Shown here: positions 5,421-13,239 of the stretch, one piece after another
How positions within the stretch are numbered: the stretch's first letter is position 1
Layout of the letters: every line of letters starts with the position of its first letter
Origin: DATACN01 sp038215095
GTDB lineage: Bacteria > Actinomycetota > Thermoleophilia > Solirubrobacterales > Thermoleophilaceae
Reading direction: 5' to 3'
DNA length: 29,478 nt
Assembly: GCA_038215095.1 (NCBI GenBank)
Contig: JBBQRG010000039.1
Location: 1 to 29,478 of the forward strand
Made by a program: the position numbers and the translations under genes
Notes under the pieces: generated by a model
The model's database searches: none
Told to the model about the DNA's origin: nothing
The model's input: the letters and a program-made list of their open reading frames with translations, nothing else

Positions 5421-7280
5421 GTGCCCGTATTGACTCGTGATCTGGCCTCATTCGAACTGTGGGAGCGCTCGCTCGAGCGGTCCCAGCGGCGCCGCGTCCT
5501 GGCCGAGGCGGCGCGCAAGCAACTGATGCGCCGGAAGACCGCTTCCGTGGCGATGAGCGCCGCGGTGGCAACGGCGCCGATGGCGCCGGCCGTCGCGGCC
5601 GCGTCCAACCTCAGCAAGGATGGGGCGTCCAAGCTCGCGCGCAAGCTCGAGCGTCGTCACGTGGACCGCGTGTTGCTCGAGCGGGGCGACAGCAGCACCG
5701 CGGTGGTCGAGCTGCAGCGGGCACTCCGGATCCCCGACGACGGCATCTACGGCCCGCAGACCCAGTGGGCGGTGGAGACCTTCCAGCAGCGCGAGGGGCT
5801 CGACGTGACCGGGGACGTGAACGTGCGCACCTGGCTCAAGCTGTTCCCGACCGACGCGGTGATCTACGTGGCGCCCGCCGCCGCCAAGGCCATGGGGGTC
5901 GAGACGGGCGACGGCCCGTCGTGGACCGCCGTGAAGGCGAACGACCTCGCCGCCGCGCAGGCGGCACCGGCGGTGGCTTCAGCGCCGCCGGCCCACCACG
6001 GCCACCACAAGGCGAGCATCGCCCGTGCCGCGGCCGCGTTGCCGAAGCACGCGGGCAAGCGGGGTCACGAGCAGCCGTCCGGCGGCGACGCCTCGAGCCC
6101 GATCGCATCGCCGCTCCACGGGGACGCGCCGGCGCCGCACGCCATCTCGTCACCGCAGGTGAACCAGTCGCCTCAGTCCGGCTCCCCGACGCAGGTCAGC
6201 CCCGCGCCGAAGTCGGAGCCGTTCGCGCCGCCATCGGTGCCGGGAGGCACGGCCGGTGAGATCATCCGCGCGCTGATCGGCGCGGCAAACCGCATCGACG
6301 CGAAGCACTTCGCGTATCGCTGGGGCGGCGGACACAACTCCGCCTTCGGCGGTCCGTACGACTGCTCGGGCGCGGTGTCCGCCGTGCTGCACGCGGCGGG
6401 GCTGCTGAGCCGGCCGATGGTGTCCGGCGACTTCGCGCACTGGGGAGCACGCGGGCGCGGCGCGGTCACGATCTACGCGAACGCCGGCCACGTGTACATG
6501 TCGATCCTGGGCCGCTACTTCGGCACCTCGTCGGCCAACCCCGGCGGCGGCGCGGGCTGGTTCCACGGCGGTCCGCGGCCCGGCTTCGCGGTGGTGCACG
6601 TGCCGTTCGAGAAGCTGCACCTGAAGGCCCGCGCAGCAACCAAGAAGGGGAGCAGGCACAAGTCGCGGAGGGCGCACTTCCGCCAGGGCACGTCCGCCGG
6701 TGGCGCGGCCGCCGACAGCATGTCGGCTCCGGCCCCGGGCACGCCGGCAGCGGCTCAGGCCGCACCGCAGGCGAGCCCGGCCCCGCAGGCCGCGCCCGTC
6801 GCGGCGCCGCAGTCGGCGCCGGTCACGGCGCAGCCGGTGACGCAGGCGCAGCCGGTCGCAGCACAGCCGGTCCAGCAGGCGCAGCCGGTCGCGGCCCAGC
6901 CGGTCCAGCAGGCCCAGCCGGGTGTGCAGGCGCAGCCGGTCGCGGCACAGCCGGTCGCCCAGCCCGTCCAGCAGCCGGCCCCGCAGGCGCCTGCCGCGGT
7001 TCCGGTGCAGGGCCCGGCGAGCACCGGCACCCCGGCGCCGGCGAGCGCTCCGGGCACAGGCACGGGAACGCCACTGGCCAATGCGGCACCAGCACCGGCT
7101 CCGAGCAGCCCGGCTTCCGCCGAGCCCGCTCAGCCGCAGGCGAGCACCCCGCCGGCCGCCGCTACTCCAGCGGCGCCGGCCGAGCCCGCCGCCCCGGCGG
7201 CGGAGCCCGCCGCGCAGGACACGCCCAGCGCCGGTCCGGACGCGGCTCCCGCCGCCGCTGTGACCGGCTCCGGCGGCTGA
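5421..7280 (+). CDS. Secreted peptidoglycan-binding NlpC/P60 hydrolase
   Basis: This 619-residue cell-wall protein has the following layout. There is a basic N-terminus and an Ala-rich hydrophobic export segment (about 40-62). A PG_binding_1 domain follows at about 85-142, with LQRALRIPDDGIYGPQT and a TWLKLF end. After an Ala/Pro/His linker comes an NlpC/P60-type catalytic domain at about 280-400, with Cys315 in YDCSGAV and His357 in NAGHVYM. A basic stretch (KKGSRHKSRR) is followed by about 200 residues of Ala/Pro/Gln low complexity. It probably cleaves peptide stems in peptidoglycan outside the cell. GTG 5421 is chosen as start because AGGAGGT lies 6 bases before it; a TTG six bases earlier is too close to that site. 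Expression is expected to follow the c-di-AMP riboswitch just upstream. Confidence 0.9.
   Translation: MPVLTRDLASFELWERSLERSQRRRVLAEAARKQLMRRKTASVAMSAAVATAPMAPAVAAASNLSKDGASKLARKLERRHVDRVLLERGDSSTAVVELQRALRIPDDGIYGPQTQWAVETFQQREGLDVTGDVNVRTWLKLFPTDAVIYVAPAAAKAMGVETGDGPSWTAVKANDLAAAQAAPAVASAPPAHHGHHKASIARAAAALPKHAGKRGHEQPSGGDASSPIASPLHGDAPAPHAISSPQVNQSPQSGSPTQVSPAPKSEPFAPPSVPGGTAGEIIRALIGAANRIDAKHFAYRWGGGHNSAFGGPYDCSGAVSAVLHAAGLLSRPMVSGDFAHWGARGRGAVTIYANAGHVYMSILGRYFGTSSANPGGGAGWFHGGPRPGFAVVHVPFEKLHLKARAATKKGSRHKSRRAHFRQGTSAGGAAADSMSAPAPGTPAAAQAAPQASPAPQAAPVAAPQSAPVTAQPVTQAQPVAAQPVQQAQPVAAQPVQQAQPGVQAQPVAAQPVAQPVQQPAPQAPAAVPVQGPASTGTPAPASAPGTGTGTPLANAAPAPAPSSPASAEPAQPQASTPPAAATPAAPAEPAAPAAEPAAQDTPSAGPDAAPAAAVTGSGG
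6846..6974 (+). repeat. In-gene tandem repeat AQPVAAQPVQQ
   Basis: Within the C-terminal tail of the NlpC/P60 gene an 11-residue (33-base) unit AQPVAAQPVQQ is repeated at 6846-6878 and 6879-6911. A degenerate AQPGVQ follows, then a third, extended copy ends at 6974. The DNA copies differ at only a few third-codon positions. It probably forms an extended wall-spanning or disordered linker and may vary in copy number between strains. Confidence 0.85.
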
Positions 7281-7295
7281 CCGAGACTGAAGGAA

Positions 7296-7323
7296 GCGGC
7301 CGCCGGCCAATGCCGGCGGCCGC
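7296..7323. terminator. GC-rich hairpin terminator between convergent genes
   Basis: A perfect 12-bp inverted repeat (7296-7307 against 7312-7323) with the four-base loop CAAT starts 15 bases after the NlpC/P60 stop. It is also 18 bases past the stop of the MarR remnant on the other strand. No T-run follows, which is common for terminators of high-GC actinomycetes. It probably ends both transcripts. Confidence 0.8.
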
Positions 7324-7341
7324 CCCGCCCGCCCGGGCGTG

Positions 7342-7635
7342 CTAGCGCGGCACCTCGGCGCCGTAGACGACCTTCTGGAGCAGCCGGAGCAACTCCTTGC
7401 GCTCGCCGGTGTCGAGGCCGGCGAGAATCTGGCGCTCGGCATCGGCGAGCGTGGTCGGGGTCCGGTCGAGCCAGCGGCGACCGCTCGCCGTGACCTCGAG
7501 CGCGTACGCGCTGCGGTCAGCGGGGGTTGCGGCGGCGAGCCACGAAGCCACGCCGTTCCAGCTCGTCGACCACGGCGACCATCGTCGTGCGGTCGACGTG
7601 CATCCGTTCGCCGAGGGATCGTGAACGCGTAACGC
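7342..7635 (-). pseudogene. MarR-family regulator remnant, frameshifted and truncated
   Basis: The minus strand encodes the middle and C-terminal part of a MarR-family winged-helix regulator in two frames. One frame reads GERMHVDRTTMVAVVDELERR (recognition helix) through the wing GFVARRRNP. The other continues ADRSAYALEVTASGRRWL and the dimerisation helix up to a stop at 7342. The switch falls at a run of five C on the minus strand (G run at 7522-7526). Dropping one base restores a continuous reading frame. The first roughly 40 residues of a normal MarR protein are absent, and only about 70 bases separate it from the divergent hydrolase gene. It is therefore probably a dead gene, although the single-base shift alone could be a sequence error. 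A former role controlling the adjacent hydrolase is plausible but unproven. Confidence 0.75.
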
Positions 7636-7687
7636 GGCACATCCACCGCCCCGAGGTGGCGGCATTGCCAAACCCTCAGACCCGGGT

Positions 7688-7693
7688 TAGGGT
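7688..7693 (+). promoter_or_regulatory. Probable -10 element of the alpha/beta hydrolase gene
   Basis: TAGGGT lies 11 bases before ATG 7705, with no Shine-Dalgarno in between, so the mRNA would have only a few leader bases. No clear -35 box is seen. Confidence 0.45.
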
Positions 7694-7704
7694 CGGCTGA
7701 GCGA

Positions 7705-9732
7705 ATGCGGTTTCGGATTCTCCTCACCGCAGCGGCCTGCGTAGCGCTGGCCCTCCAGGCGGCGCCGGCCCTGGCCGCCGTCCATCCCACGCCCGGCCCG
7801 GGGAGCTCGCAGCGCTGGCTCCATCGCGGGCTCGGCGCGCCCGCGACCTTCCGGGCCACCCAGCTCGACCACTGCGACTCCGCCCCCGACGGCTTCTGCG
7901 GCTCGGTGAACGTGCCGCTCGACCGCGCGCACCCGAAGCACGGAAGCATCCCGATCCACTTCACGTTCGATCCGCCCCGCTCCGGGCCGTGGAACGAGGC
8001 GATCCTCGTAACCGAGGGCGGGCCCGGCCTGTCCGTCACCCAGGACCCATTCCTGCCCGGCTTCTACCGGCAGATCTTCGATCCGTTGCTCGAGACGCGC
8101 GGGCTGATCCTGCTCGATCAGCGCGGCGTCGGCCTCTCCAACGCGATCGACTGCCCGGGGTTGCAGCAGAACGGGTTCAACCACCCCTACCGGGACACCC
8201 GTGCGTGCGGAGCTCAGCTCGGCTCAGCCTCGTCGCTCTACACCAGCGCCGACGTGGCGCGCGACATCGATGCGGTGCGCAACTCGCTCGGCGTCAAGAA
8301 GCTCGACTTCTACGGCGGCTCGTACGCGGGCGTGGACATCCAGGCCTATGCGTCGCGCTTCCCGAGCCGACTCCGTTCAGCGGTACTCGACTCGCCGTTC
8401 ACTCTGATCAACTTCGATGCCTTCGCCGGCTCGACGGCCCGCCAGACCGCGCGGACCGTCGGCCTGATCTGCGCGCGCTCGGCGAGCTGCGCGGTCGAAC
8501 CGGGCAACGGGGCCGGAGATCTCGCATGGCTGGCGGCGAGGCTGCGGCAGAAGCCGGTGAAGGGGAGCGGCCGGGACGTCGAGGGCAACCCGCACAAGGT
8601 CACGGTCACCGAGGGCTTCCTCGCGTGGCACATGCTCCAGAGTGAGGGCGGCGGCTTCGTCGCGCAGAGCGAGGTGTCGGCGGCGGCGCGCGCGCTGCGC
8701 GACGGGGACGCCGTGCCGCTCCTGCGGATGGCGGCGGAGAACCTCGGCGGGTTCGACCCGGAGTCCCCCGACGACGCGACCAAGTTCTCCGCGGGCCACA
8801 ACCAGGCGCGCTACTGCAGCGACGCCGACTTCCCGTGGGACGAGAGCTCCTCCTCGCTCGCCACTCGCCTACGGCAGTGGTTCGCGGCCGCCAGGCGGCT
8901 CCCCGTGAACACCTTCCGGCCGTTCTCCAAGCGAGGCTGGCTCTCTCCGTTCCCGACCGGCCCGGTGGCCCCGGACGCGTGCATCACCTGGCCCGCGCCG
9001 AAGCGGAACGTTCCGCGGCCGATTCCCCCCGGCGCCCACCTGCCAGGGAACGTGCCGGCGCTGGTGATCACGGGCGACCTCGACCAGAGCGTCCCCGCCG
9101 AGGAGTCGCTCAAGGTCGCCCACGCCTGGCCCCACAGCCGCGTCGTAGAGATCGCCGACAGCGGACACCACACGGCCACCAACGTCCGCTCCGACTGCTC
9201 TGACGCGCTCGTGGCGAACTTCATCGCCGAGCTCAAGCCGGGGGACACGGGCTGCGCGCGCGACACGACGCTGAGGTTCCCGGCGGTCGGGCGCTTCCCG
9301 GTCCACGCAGGCGACGCGCGGCCGGCGAGCGTGAACCCCGGCCACGGTGACGCGTCCACGGTGGCCGACAGGCGGGTGGCCACCGTCGCCACAGCGGCTG
9401 TCACCGACAGCTTCCGCCGCGGCTTCTCGGGTGGCTTCTCGCAAGGGGCCGGGCTGAGGGGCGGGACGTTCGACTTCGAGTTCGGCGACACGAGCTCGAT
9501 TAGCACGCTCCACGGTTCCCGCTTCGCGAAGGACGTCGCCGTCAGCGGCAACGCCGAGTACGGCTACGAGTCGGAGGCGATCGTCGCCACCATCAGCGTC
9601 GATGGGCCGGGCGGCGAGGACGGGACGCTGCACGTGACGGGTAACTGGTTCTCCTTCCACGAAGTGACGAGCTTCGTGGTCAGTGGCAAGTTCGGTGGCC
9701 GCACGGTGGCCCTGAGGGTGCCGGCCAGCTGA
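7705..9732 (+). CDS. Secreted TAP-like alpha/beta hydrolase with C-terminal beta domain
   Basis: This 675-residue exported hydrolase of the tripeptidyl-aminopeptidase-like group has a clear signal peptide (MRFRILLTAAACVALALQ, cleavage likely after ALA around residue 25). The catalytic triad is visible: Ser206 in YGGSYAGV, Asp460 in GDLDQSVP, and His488 or His489 in SGHHTA. The oxyanion-region motif TEGGPGLS and LLDQRGVGLSN are typical of this family. Residues 505-675 are an added Gly/Ser/Thr-rich module, apparently beta-structured (GGTFDFEFGD, LHVTGNWFSFHE), which I cannot name. Substrates in this family are short peptides or esters, and the true substrate here is unknown. It is divergent from the MarR remnant, and its stop is 1 base from the convergent apbE stop. 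Confidence 0.87.
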   Translation: MRFRILLTAAACVALALQAAPALAAVHPTPGPGSSQRWLHRGLGAPATFRATQLDHCDSAPDGFCGSVNVPLDRAHPKHGSIPIHFTFDPPRSGPWNEAILVTEGGPGLSVTQDPFLPGFYRQIFDPLLETRGLILLDQRGVGLSNAIDCPGLQQNGFNHPYRDTRACGAQLGSASSLYTSADVARDIDAVRNSLGVKKLDFYGGSYAGVDIQAYASRFPSRLRSAVLDSPFTLINFDAFAGSTARQTARTVGLICARSASCAVEPGNGAGDLAWLAARLRQKPVKGSGRDVEGNPHKVTVTEGFLAWHMLQSEGGGFVAQSEVSAAARALRDGDAVPLLRMAAENLGGFDPESPDDATKFSAGHNQARYCSDADFPWDESSSSLATRLRQWFAAARRLPVNTFRPFSKRGWLSPFPTGPVAPDACITWPAPKRNVPRPIPPGAHLPGNVPALVITGDLDQSVPAEESLKVAHAWPHSRVVEIADSGHHTATNVRSDCSDALVANFIAELKPGDTGCARDTTLRFPAVGRFPVHAGDARPASVNPGHGDASTVADRRVATVATAAVTDSFRRGFSGGFSQGAGLRGGTFDFEFGDTSSISTLHGSRFAKDVAVSGNAEYGYESEAIVATISVDGPGGEDGTLHVTGNWFSFHEVTSFVVSGKFGGRTVALRVPAS

Positions 9733-9733
9733 G

Positions 9734-10651
9734 TTAGGCCGCGACCAGCTCGACGGCGCCCTCGTCGAGCACAACGACCCCGCCGTCGGGCAGCCACGAG
9801 GCAGCCGCGTTCGGGCCGCTGAGGATGGCCGCCTTGGCCCTGACCTCGGCCTCGGCGGCCGTCGGCGCCAGCGCGGTCACCTGCACGACGCCGGTGTAGG
9901 CGGGCCGTCCGCTGGCGGGATCGATCAGGTGGTGGGCCGGCTCGCCGTCGGCGCCGAGCCAGCTGCGCCGCCCGATCCCGCTGGTCGCCACGCCACCGCG
10001 GCGCAGCTCGAAGCTGTGCAGCAGCTCGCCGTCGAACGGGCTCTCGACGCGAACCTCGCGCGGGACGCCGGCAGCGCCGCCCAGGCGCAGGTCGCCCGCG
10101 CAGTCCACCGCGAAGCAGTCGTGGCTCGCGAGCAGGCGCGTCAGCTCGTCGGCGAACAGCCCCTTCGCCAGGCCGCCGCTGTCGAGCTGCAGCCCCGGTG
10201 GGCGGCGCAGGATCCCGCGCGAACGGTCCACGGCCAGTGAGCGCCAGGGAGCGGGCGCCAGGGGGCCGCCCGCGCGCCGCGGCGGGGCTAGCTCGAGCGC
10301 GGCGCCCAGCGGCATGCCGCCGTTCAAGTCGCCCACGTAGCCCGCGGCCACGAGCGGCTCGAGCAGCGTGGCGTCCACGAGGCCGCCCGAGCTCTCAGCC
10401 GCGGCGATCACGAGCTCGGCGAAGCGCGCCATGAGCGGGCTCACCGGCAGCTCGTCGCGCGGGTCGTCGTTCAGCCGCGACAGCTCGCTGCCGGGGTCGA
10501 AGCGGGTGAAGCGGTCGTGCCAGGAGAGCAGCAGCCGCTTGGCCTCGGCCACAGCCTGGTCCGGGCCGCCGAGCGAGCCGTCGCCCGTGACGAACACGGT
10601 GCACGTCGAGCCGAAGCATGGAAACGTGATCCCGGCCTCGGCCGCGCTCAC
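9734..10651 (-). CDS. apbE: FAD:protein FMN transferase, ApbE family
   Basis: This is a 305-residue ApbE-family protein. The family transfers FMN from FAD to a Thr/Ser of extracytosolic redox proteins, using Mg2+. Key blocks are FDPGSELSRLN near 51-61, DSGGLAKGLFADEL at 157-170 (family pattern DxGGxAKGxxxD), the VDCAGDLRLGG segment, and VATSGIGRR followed by HHLIDPASGRPA. The start is GTG 10651, overlapping the stop of the small membrane gene upstream (GTGA), so both are translationally coupled. No signal peptide or lipobox is visible at the N-terminus, whereas many ApbE proteins are exported, so this copy may act at the inner face of the membrane or use another route. Together with the two genes before it, it forms a three-gene redox cassette. 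Confidence 0.9.
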   Translation of the reverse strand: MSAAEAGITFPCFGSTCTVFVTGDGSLGGPDQAVAEAKRLLLSWHDRFTRFDPGSELSRLNDDPRDELPVSPLMARFAELVIAAAESSGGLVDATLLEPLVAAGYVGDLNGGMPLGAALELAPPRRAGGPLAPAPWRSLAVDRSRGILRRPPGLQLDSGGLAKGLFADELTRLLASHDCFAVDCAGDLRLGGAAGVPREVRVESPFDGELLHSFELRRGGVATSGIGRRSWLGADGEPAHHLIDPASGRPAYTGVVQVTALAPTAAEAEVRAKAAILSGPNAAASWLPDGGVVVLDEGAVELVAA

Positions 10652-10956
10652 GACTGCGAGGTGGTGACGGGGGACGGCTGGGAGGGCTGCGAGGTGGCGG
10701 GGGCGCTGCTCGAGCTGGTGTCGGTAGGCGTGGTCGCCGTTGTCGTGACCGCCGCCTTCTTCTTGACGGTCGCCTTCTTGGTCACGGCCGTCTTGGCGCC
10801 CAGCACCGGGTCACGGCCGGCCGCCATCTCCACGTAGATGCCGGCGAAGAGCACGATGAACACGCACACGCTGAGGGCCGCCACGGTCTTGCGGATGCGC
10901 GCGAGGCGGGCGCGGCGGCGCAGGGCGTGCTGGGCTGCGATCTCGCGCGGGGTCAT
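10648..10956 (-). CDS. Small single-pass membrane protein with Lys/Thr/Ser-rich tail
   Basis: This 102-residue protein starts at ATG 10956, which overlaps the stop of the ferric-reductase-like gene. It has a basic N-terminus (HALRRRARLARIRKT), one transmembrane helix at about 24-43, and a tail of roughly 55 residues: first Lys-rich (TKKATVKKKAAV), then almost only Thr, Ser, Pro and Gln. By the positive-inside rule the tail would be outside. No FMN_bind domain and no clear S/T-G-A-T flavinylation motif is seen. Its place between a heme-binding membrane protein and ApbE makes it the only candidate in the cassette for a flavin acceptor or an anchor, but the sequence itself does not show this. 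I do not recognise a family. Confidence 0.78.
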   Translation of the reverse strand: MTPREIAAQHALRRRARLARIRKTVAALSVCVFIVLFAGIYVEMAAGRDPVLGAKTAVTKKATVKKKAAVTTTATTPTDTSSSSAPATSQPSQPSPVTTSQS

Positions 10957-11504
10957 CGGAGCGACGCCCTTGGACGCGCGAGCAGCGTGGGGGCGGCCGT
11001 GCGCCAGACGAGCAGGCACAGCGATGGCAGTACCGCCACACCTATGCCCACGAGGAACCAGCCCTGGCCCGAGTCCGTGCCCTCGCCGAGCGAGTGCACA
11101 AGGCCTCCCAGCCAGGCCAGGGCGGTGAAGCGGTGAAGCGTGCGCCAGCGCGAGATGCCGATCCGGTCGCGCACGTAGTAGGACAGGCCGAGGGCGATCA
11201 GCGCCCATCCAGCGGTGATGCCGAGGCTGGTCCAGAAGGTCTTGTAGGAGCTGGCGAACGGGACCGTCAGGTCCGCGATGTTCGGGTGCATGAAGCCGTC
11301 GCCGAGCAGCGTGAACGCGTGTATCACGAGGGCGGCGATGGTCGCCAGCGAGAGCGCCTCGTGGAGGGCCTTCAGGTCGCGGCCGGGCTTTGCGACGCGG
11401 GTGCCCTGGAGCAGCCCGACGCCCACGGACACGCTGGCGAGCAGCAGGGCGACGATGCCGGCGGCGCGGCTGGCGATCCAGAAGAGGTGGTGGCCGGAGT
11501 TCAT
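10953..11504 (-). CDS. Ferric-reductase-like heme membrane protein
   Basis: This is a membrane protein of about 183 residues with five or six hydrophobic helices, of the ferric reductase-like transmembrane group. Two His pairs fit bis-heme b ligation: His48 and His62 (LHEALSLATIAALVIHAF) and His124 and His137 (LHRFTALAWLGGLVH). It lacks the FAD/NAD domain of full ferric reductases, so it must pass electrons to or from a partner. ATG 11504 is used as start; the frame extends to GTG 11513 and TTG 11516, and the true start is uncertain within these few codons. It leads the minus-strand operon with the small anchored protein and apbE, and is divergent from isocitrate lyase. Confidence 0.85.
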   Translation of the reverse strand: MNSGHHLFWIASRAAGIVALLLASVSVGVGLLQGTRVAKPGRDLKALHEALSLATIAALVIHAFTLLGDGFMHPNIADLTVPFASSYKTFWTSLGITAGWALIALGLSYYVRDRIGISRWRTLHRFTALAWLGGLVHSLGEGTDSGQGWFLVGIGVAVLPSLCLLVWRTAAPTLLARPRASLR

Positions 11505-11638
11505 GATGGTCACCAAACCAGCGCAACGTGAGCGCCGCCTAAGCCGATGCTGGGCGTTTCCTGGGAACGCCCGGCCCGCTTCCGGTTTCGGCAGCCCGCG
11601 CTCGGGAACTCTCTAGACAAGGAACGAGAGGAGAGGCG

Positions 11639-12877
11639 ATGAGTGAAACGACGGCTACGAAGGGCATCGAGCGTCCTTACGAGGAGTCCGACGTCCAGCG
11701 GCTTCGGGGGACGGTCCAGATCGAGCACACGCTGGCGCGGCGCGGAGCCGAGCGGCTGCGCGAGCTGATCGGCGGCGAGAGCTACGTGCGGGCGCTGGGC
11801 GCCTCCACGGGCAACCAGGCCGTGCAGCAGGTGGCGGCCGGGCTCGAGGCCATCTACGTGAGCGGCTGGCAGGTCGCGGCCGACGCGAACGTCGCCGGCG
11901 AGATGTATCCCGACCAGAGCCTCTATCCCGCCAACAGCGTGCCCGACGTGGTGCGGCGGATCAACGCGGCGCTCCTGCGCGCCGACCAGATCCATCACTC
12001 CGAGGGCGAGGACGACATCGACTGGCTCGTGCCGCTCGTGGCCGACGCCGAGTCCGGCTTCGGGGGCGCACTCAACTGCTTCGAGCTGACGAAGGCGATG
12101 ATCGAGGCCGGCGCCGCCGGCGTGCACTTCGAGGACCAGCTTTCCTCGGAGAAGAAGTGCGGGCACATGGGCGGCAAGGTGCTGCTGCCCACGGCGCAGG
12201 CCATCCGCAACCTGGTAGCGGCGCGGCTCGCCGCGGACGTGGAGGGCGTCCCGACCGTGGTGATCGCCCGGACCGACGCGCTCGCCGCCGACCTGCTGCT
12301 GAGCGACGCCGACGAGGCCGACCACGCGTTCATCACCGGCGACCGGACCGAGGAGGGCTTCTACCGGACCAACCCGGGCATGGACCAGGCGATCGCGCGC
12401 GGCGTGGCATACGCGCCCTACGCGGACCTCATCTGGTGCGAGACCTCCGAGCCCGACCTCGACGAGGCCGAGCGCTTCGCGGCGGCCATCCACGAGAAGC
12501 ACCCGGACAAGCCGCTGGCCTACAACTGCTCGCCGTCGTTCAACTGGAAGAAGGCCTTGTCGGAGGACGAGATCGCCGGCTTCCAGGACAAGCTGGGGGA
12601 GATGGGCTACGCCTTCCAGTTCGTGACGCTGGCGGGCTTCCACACCCTCAACCACTCGATGTTCGACCTCGCGCGCGGCTACCGCGGCGACGGCATGGCC
12701 GCGTACGCGGAGCTGCAGGAGCGCGAGTTCGCCTCAGAGGACGACGGCTACGCGGCCACGTCGCACCAGCGCCAGGTGGGCGCCGGCTACTTCGACGAGG
12801 TGGCGCAGGCGATCGCGGGCGGCGAGGCCAGCACCGGAGCCATGGCGGGCTCCACCGAAGAGAAGCAGTTCAACTAG
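11639..12877 (+). CDS. aceA: Isocitrate lyase
   Basis: This 412-residue isocitrate lyase cleaves isocitrate to succinate and glyoxylate, the first step of the glyoxylate shunt used for growth on acetate or fatty acids. The catalytic loop is SEKKCGHMGGKVL with Cys174, and other signatures are SGWQVAADAN, the metal-site segment ADAESGFGG, VIARTDALAA, and YNCSPSFNWKK near the C-terminus. Length is close to short bacterial isocitrate lyases of about 430 residues. The ATG at 11639 follows GAGAGGAGAGG, a good ribosome site. No malate synthase gene is next to it. The stop overlaps the stop of the convergent small gene by four bases. Confidence 0.97.
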   Translation: MSETTATKGIERPYEESDVQRLRGTVQIEHTLARRGAERLRELIGGESYVRALGASTGNQAVQQVAAGLEAIYVSGWQVAADANVAGEMYPDQSLYPANSVPDVVRRINAALLRADQIHHSEGEDDIDWLVPLVADAESGFGGALNCFELTKAMIEAGAAGVHFEDQLSSEKKCGHMGGKVLLPTAQAIRNLVAARLAADVEGVPTVVIARTDALAADLLLSDADEADHAFITGDRTEEGFYRTNPGMDQAIARGVAYAPYADLIWCETSEPDLDEAERFAAAIHEKHPDKPLAYNCSPSFNWKKALSEDEIAGFQDKLGEMGYAFQFVTLAGFHTLNHSMFDLARGYRGDGMAAYAELQEREFASEDDGYAATSHQRQVGAGYFDEVAQAIAGGEASTGAMAGSTEEKQFN

Positions 12878-13200
12878 CGGCGCGAGATCGCAGTGAGCGG
12901 GACGGTCGAGGTCCGTCCCTCGCGCATCCAGCGCACCACAGCGGTGCCCGCCTTCGGGTCCACCGAGAGGATCTTGCCGAGCTCGCCGGTGCTCTTCTTG
13001 CGCACCTGACCGGGCCCCAGTGGAGTCGAGCTCTTCACGGTTCGCGGCGCCGGCTTGGGCGGGGGTGGCGCCTTCTTGGGCGCCTCTGCGTAAGGGCCTC
13101 GCCGCGGACGCTCGGCGGGCTTTTCGGGCGCGCCGTCGAGCGGACGCACATTCGCCCCGGTGCCCTTCGTCTCGGTGTCCAGAATCCAGGTCTTCGCCAC
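12874..13200 (-). CDS. Small protein with C-terminal SH3-like domain
   Basis: This 108-residue protein starts at GTG 13200. The N-terminus MAKTWILDTETKGTGA is distinctive. Residues 25-55 are a Pro/Lys/Ala-rich linker. The last 45 residues (GQVRKKSTGELGKILSVDP, then AVVRWMREGRTSTVPLTAI) read like a small beta-barrel of the SH3/KOW/Tudor type, with five short strands. I do not know a named family or function. Nucleic-acid or protein binding would fit such a fold, but this is inference. It has a probable leaderless promoter (TAGAGT, 7 bases upstream) and overlaps the end of aceA. Confidence 0.78.
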   Translation of the reverse strand: MAKTWILDTETKGTGANVRPLDGAPEKPAERPRRGPYAEAPKKAPPPPKPAPRTVKSSTPLGPGQVRKKSTGELGKILSVDPKAGTAVVRWMREGRTSTVPLTAISRR

Positions 13201-13207
13201 TCCTATG

Positions 13208-13213
13208 ACTCTA
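13208..13213 (-). promoter_or_regulatory. Probable -10 element of the SH3-like protein gene
   Basis: On the minus strand TAGAGT lies 7 bases before GTG 13200. AGGA directly abuts the start codon, too close to act as a normal ribosome site, so a leaderless transcript is likely. Confidence 0.45.
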
Positions 13214-13239
13214 GTCCGCCCTGGCTAAGGTGAAAGGCC

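Noticed and set aside
6846..6974. Regularly spaced repeats that might suggest a CRISPR array
   Set aside because: Units are adjacent, have no unique spacers, stay in the reading frame and encode AQPVAAQPVQQ.
6150..8039. A 629-codon minus-strand open frame across the NlpC/P60 tail and MarR remnant
   Set aside because: It runs through an unrelated gene, a terminator and a pseudogene, and its residues are Arg/Ala/Gly filler caused by high GC.
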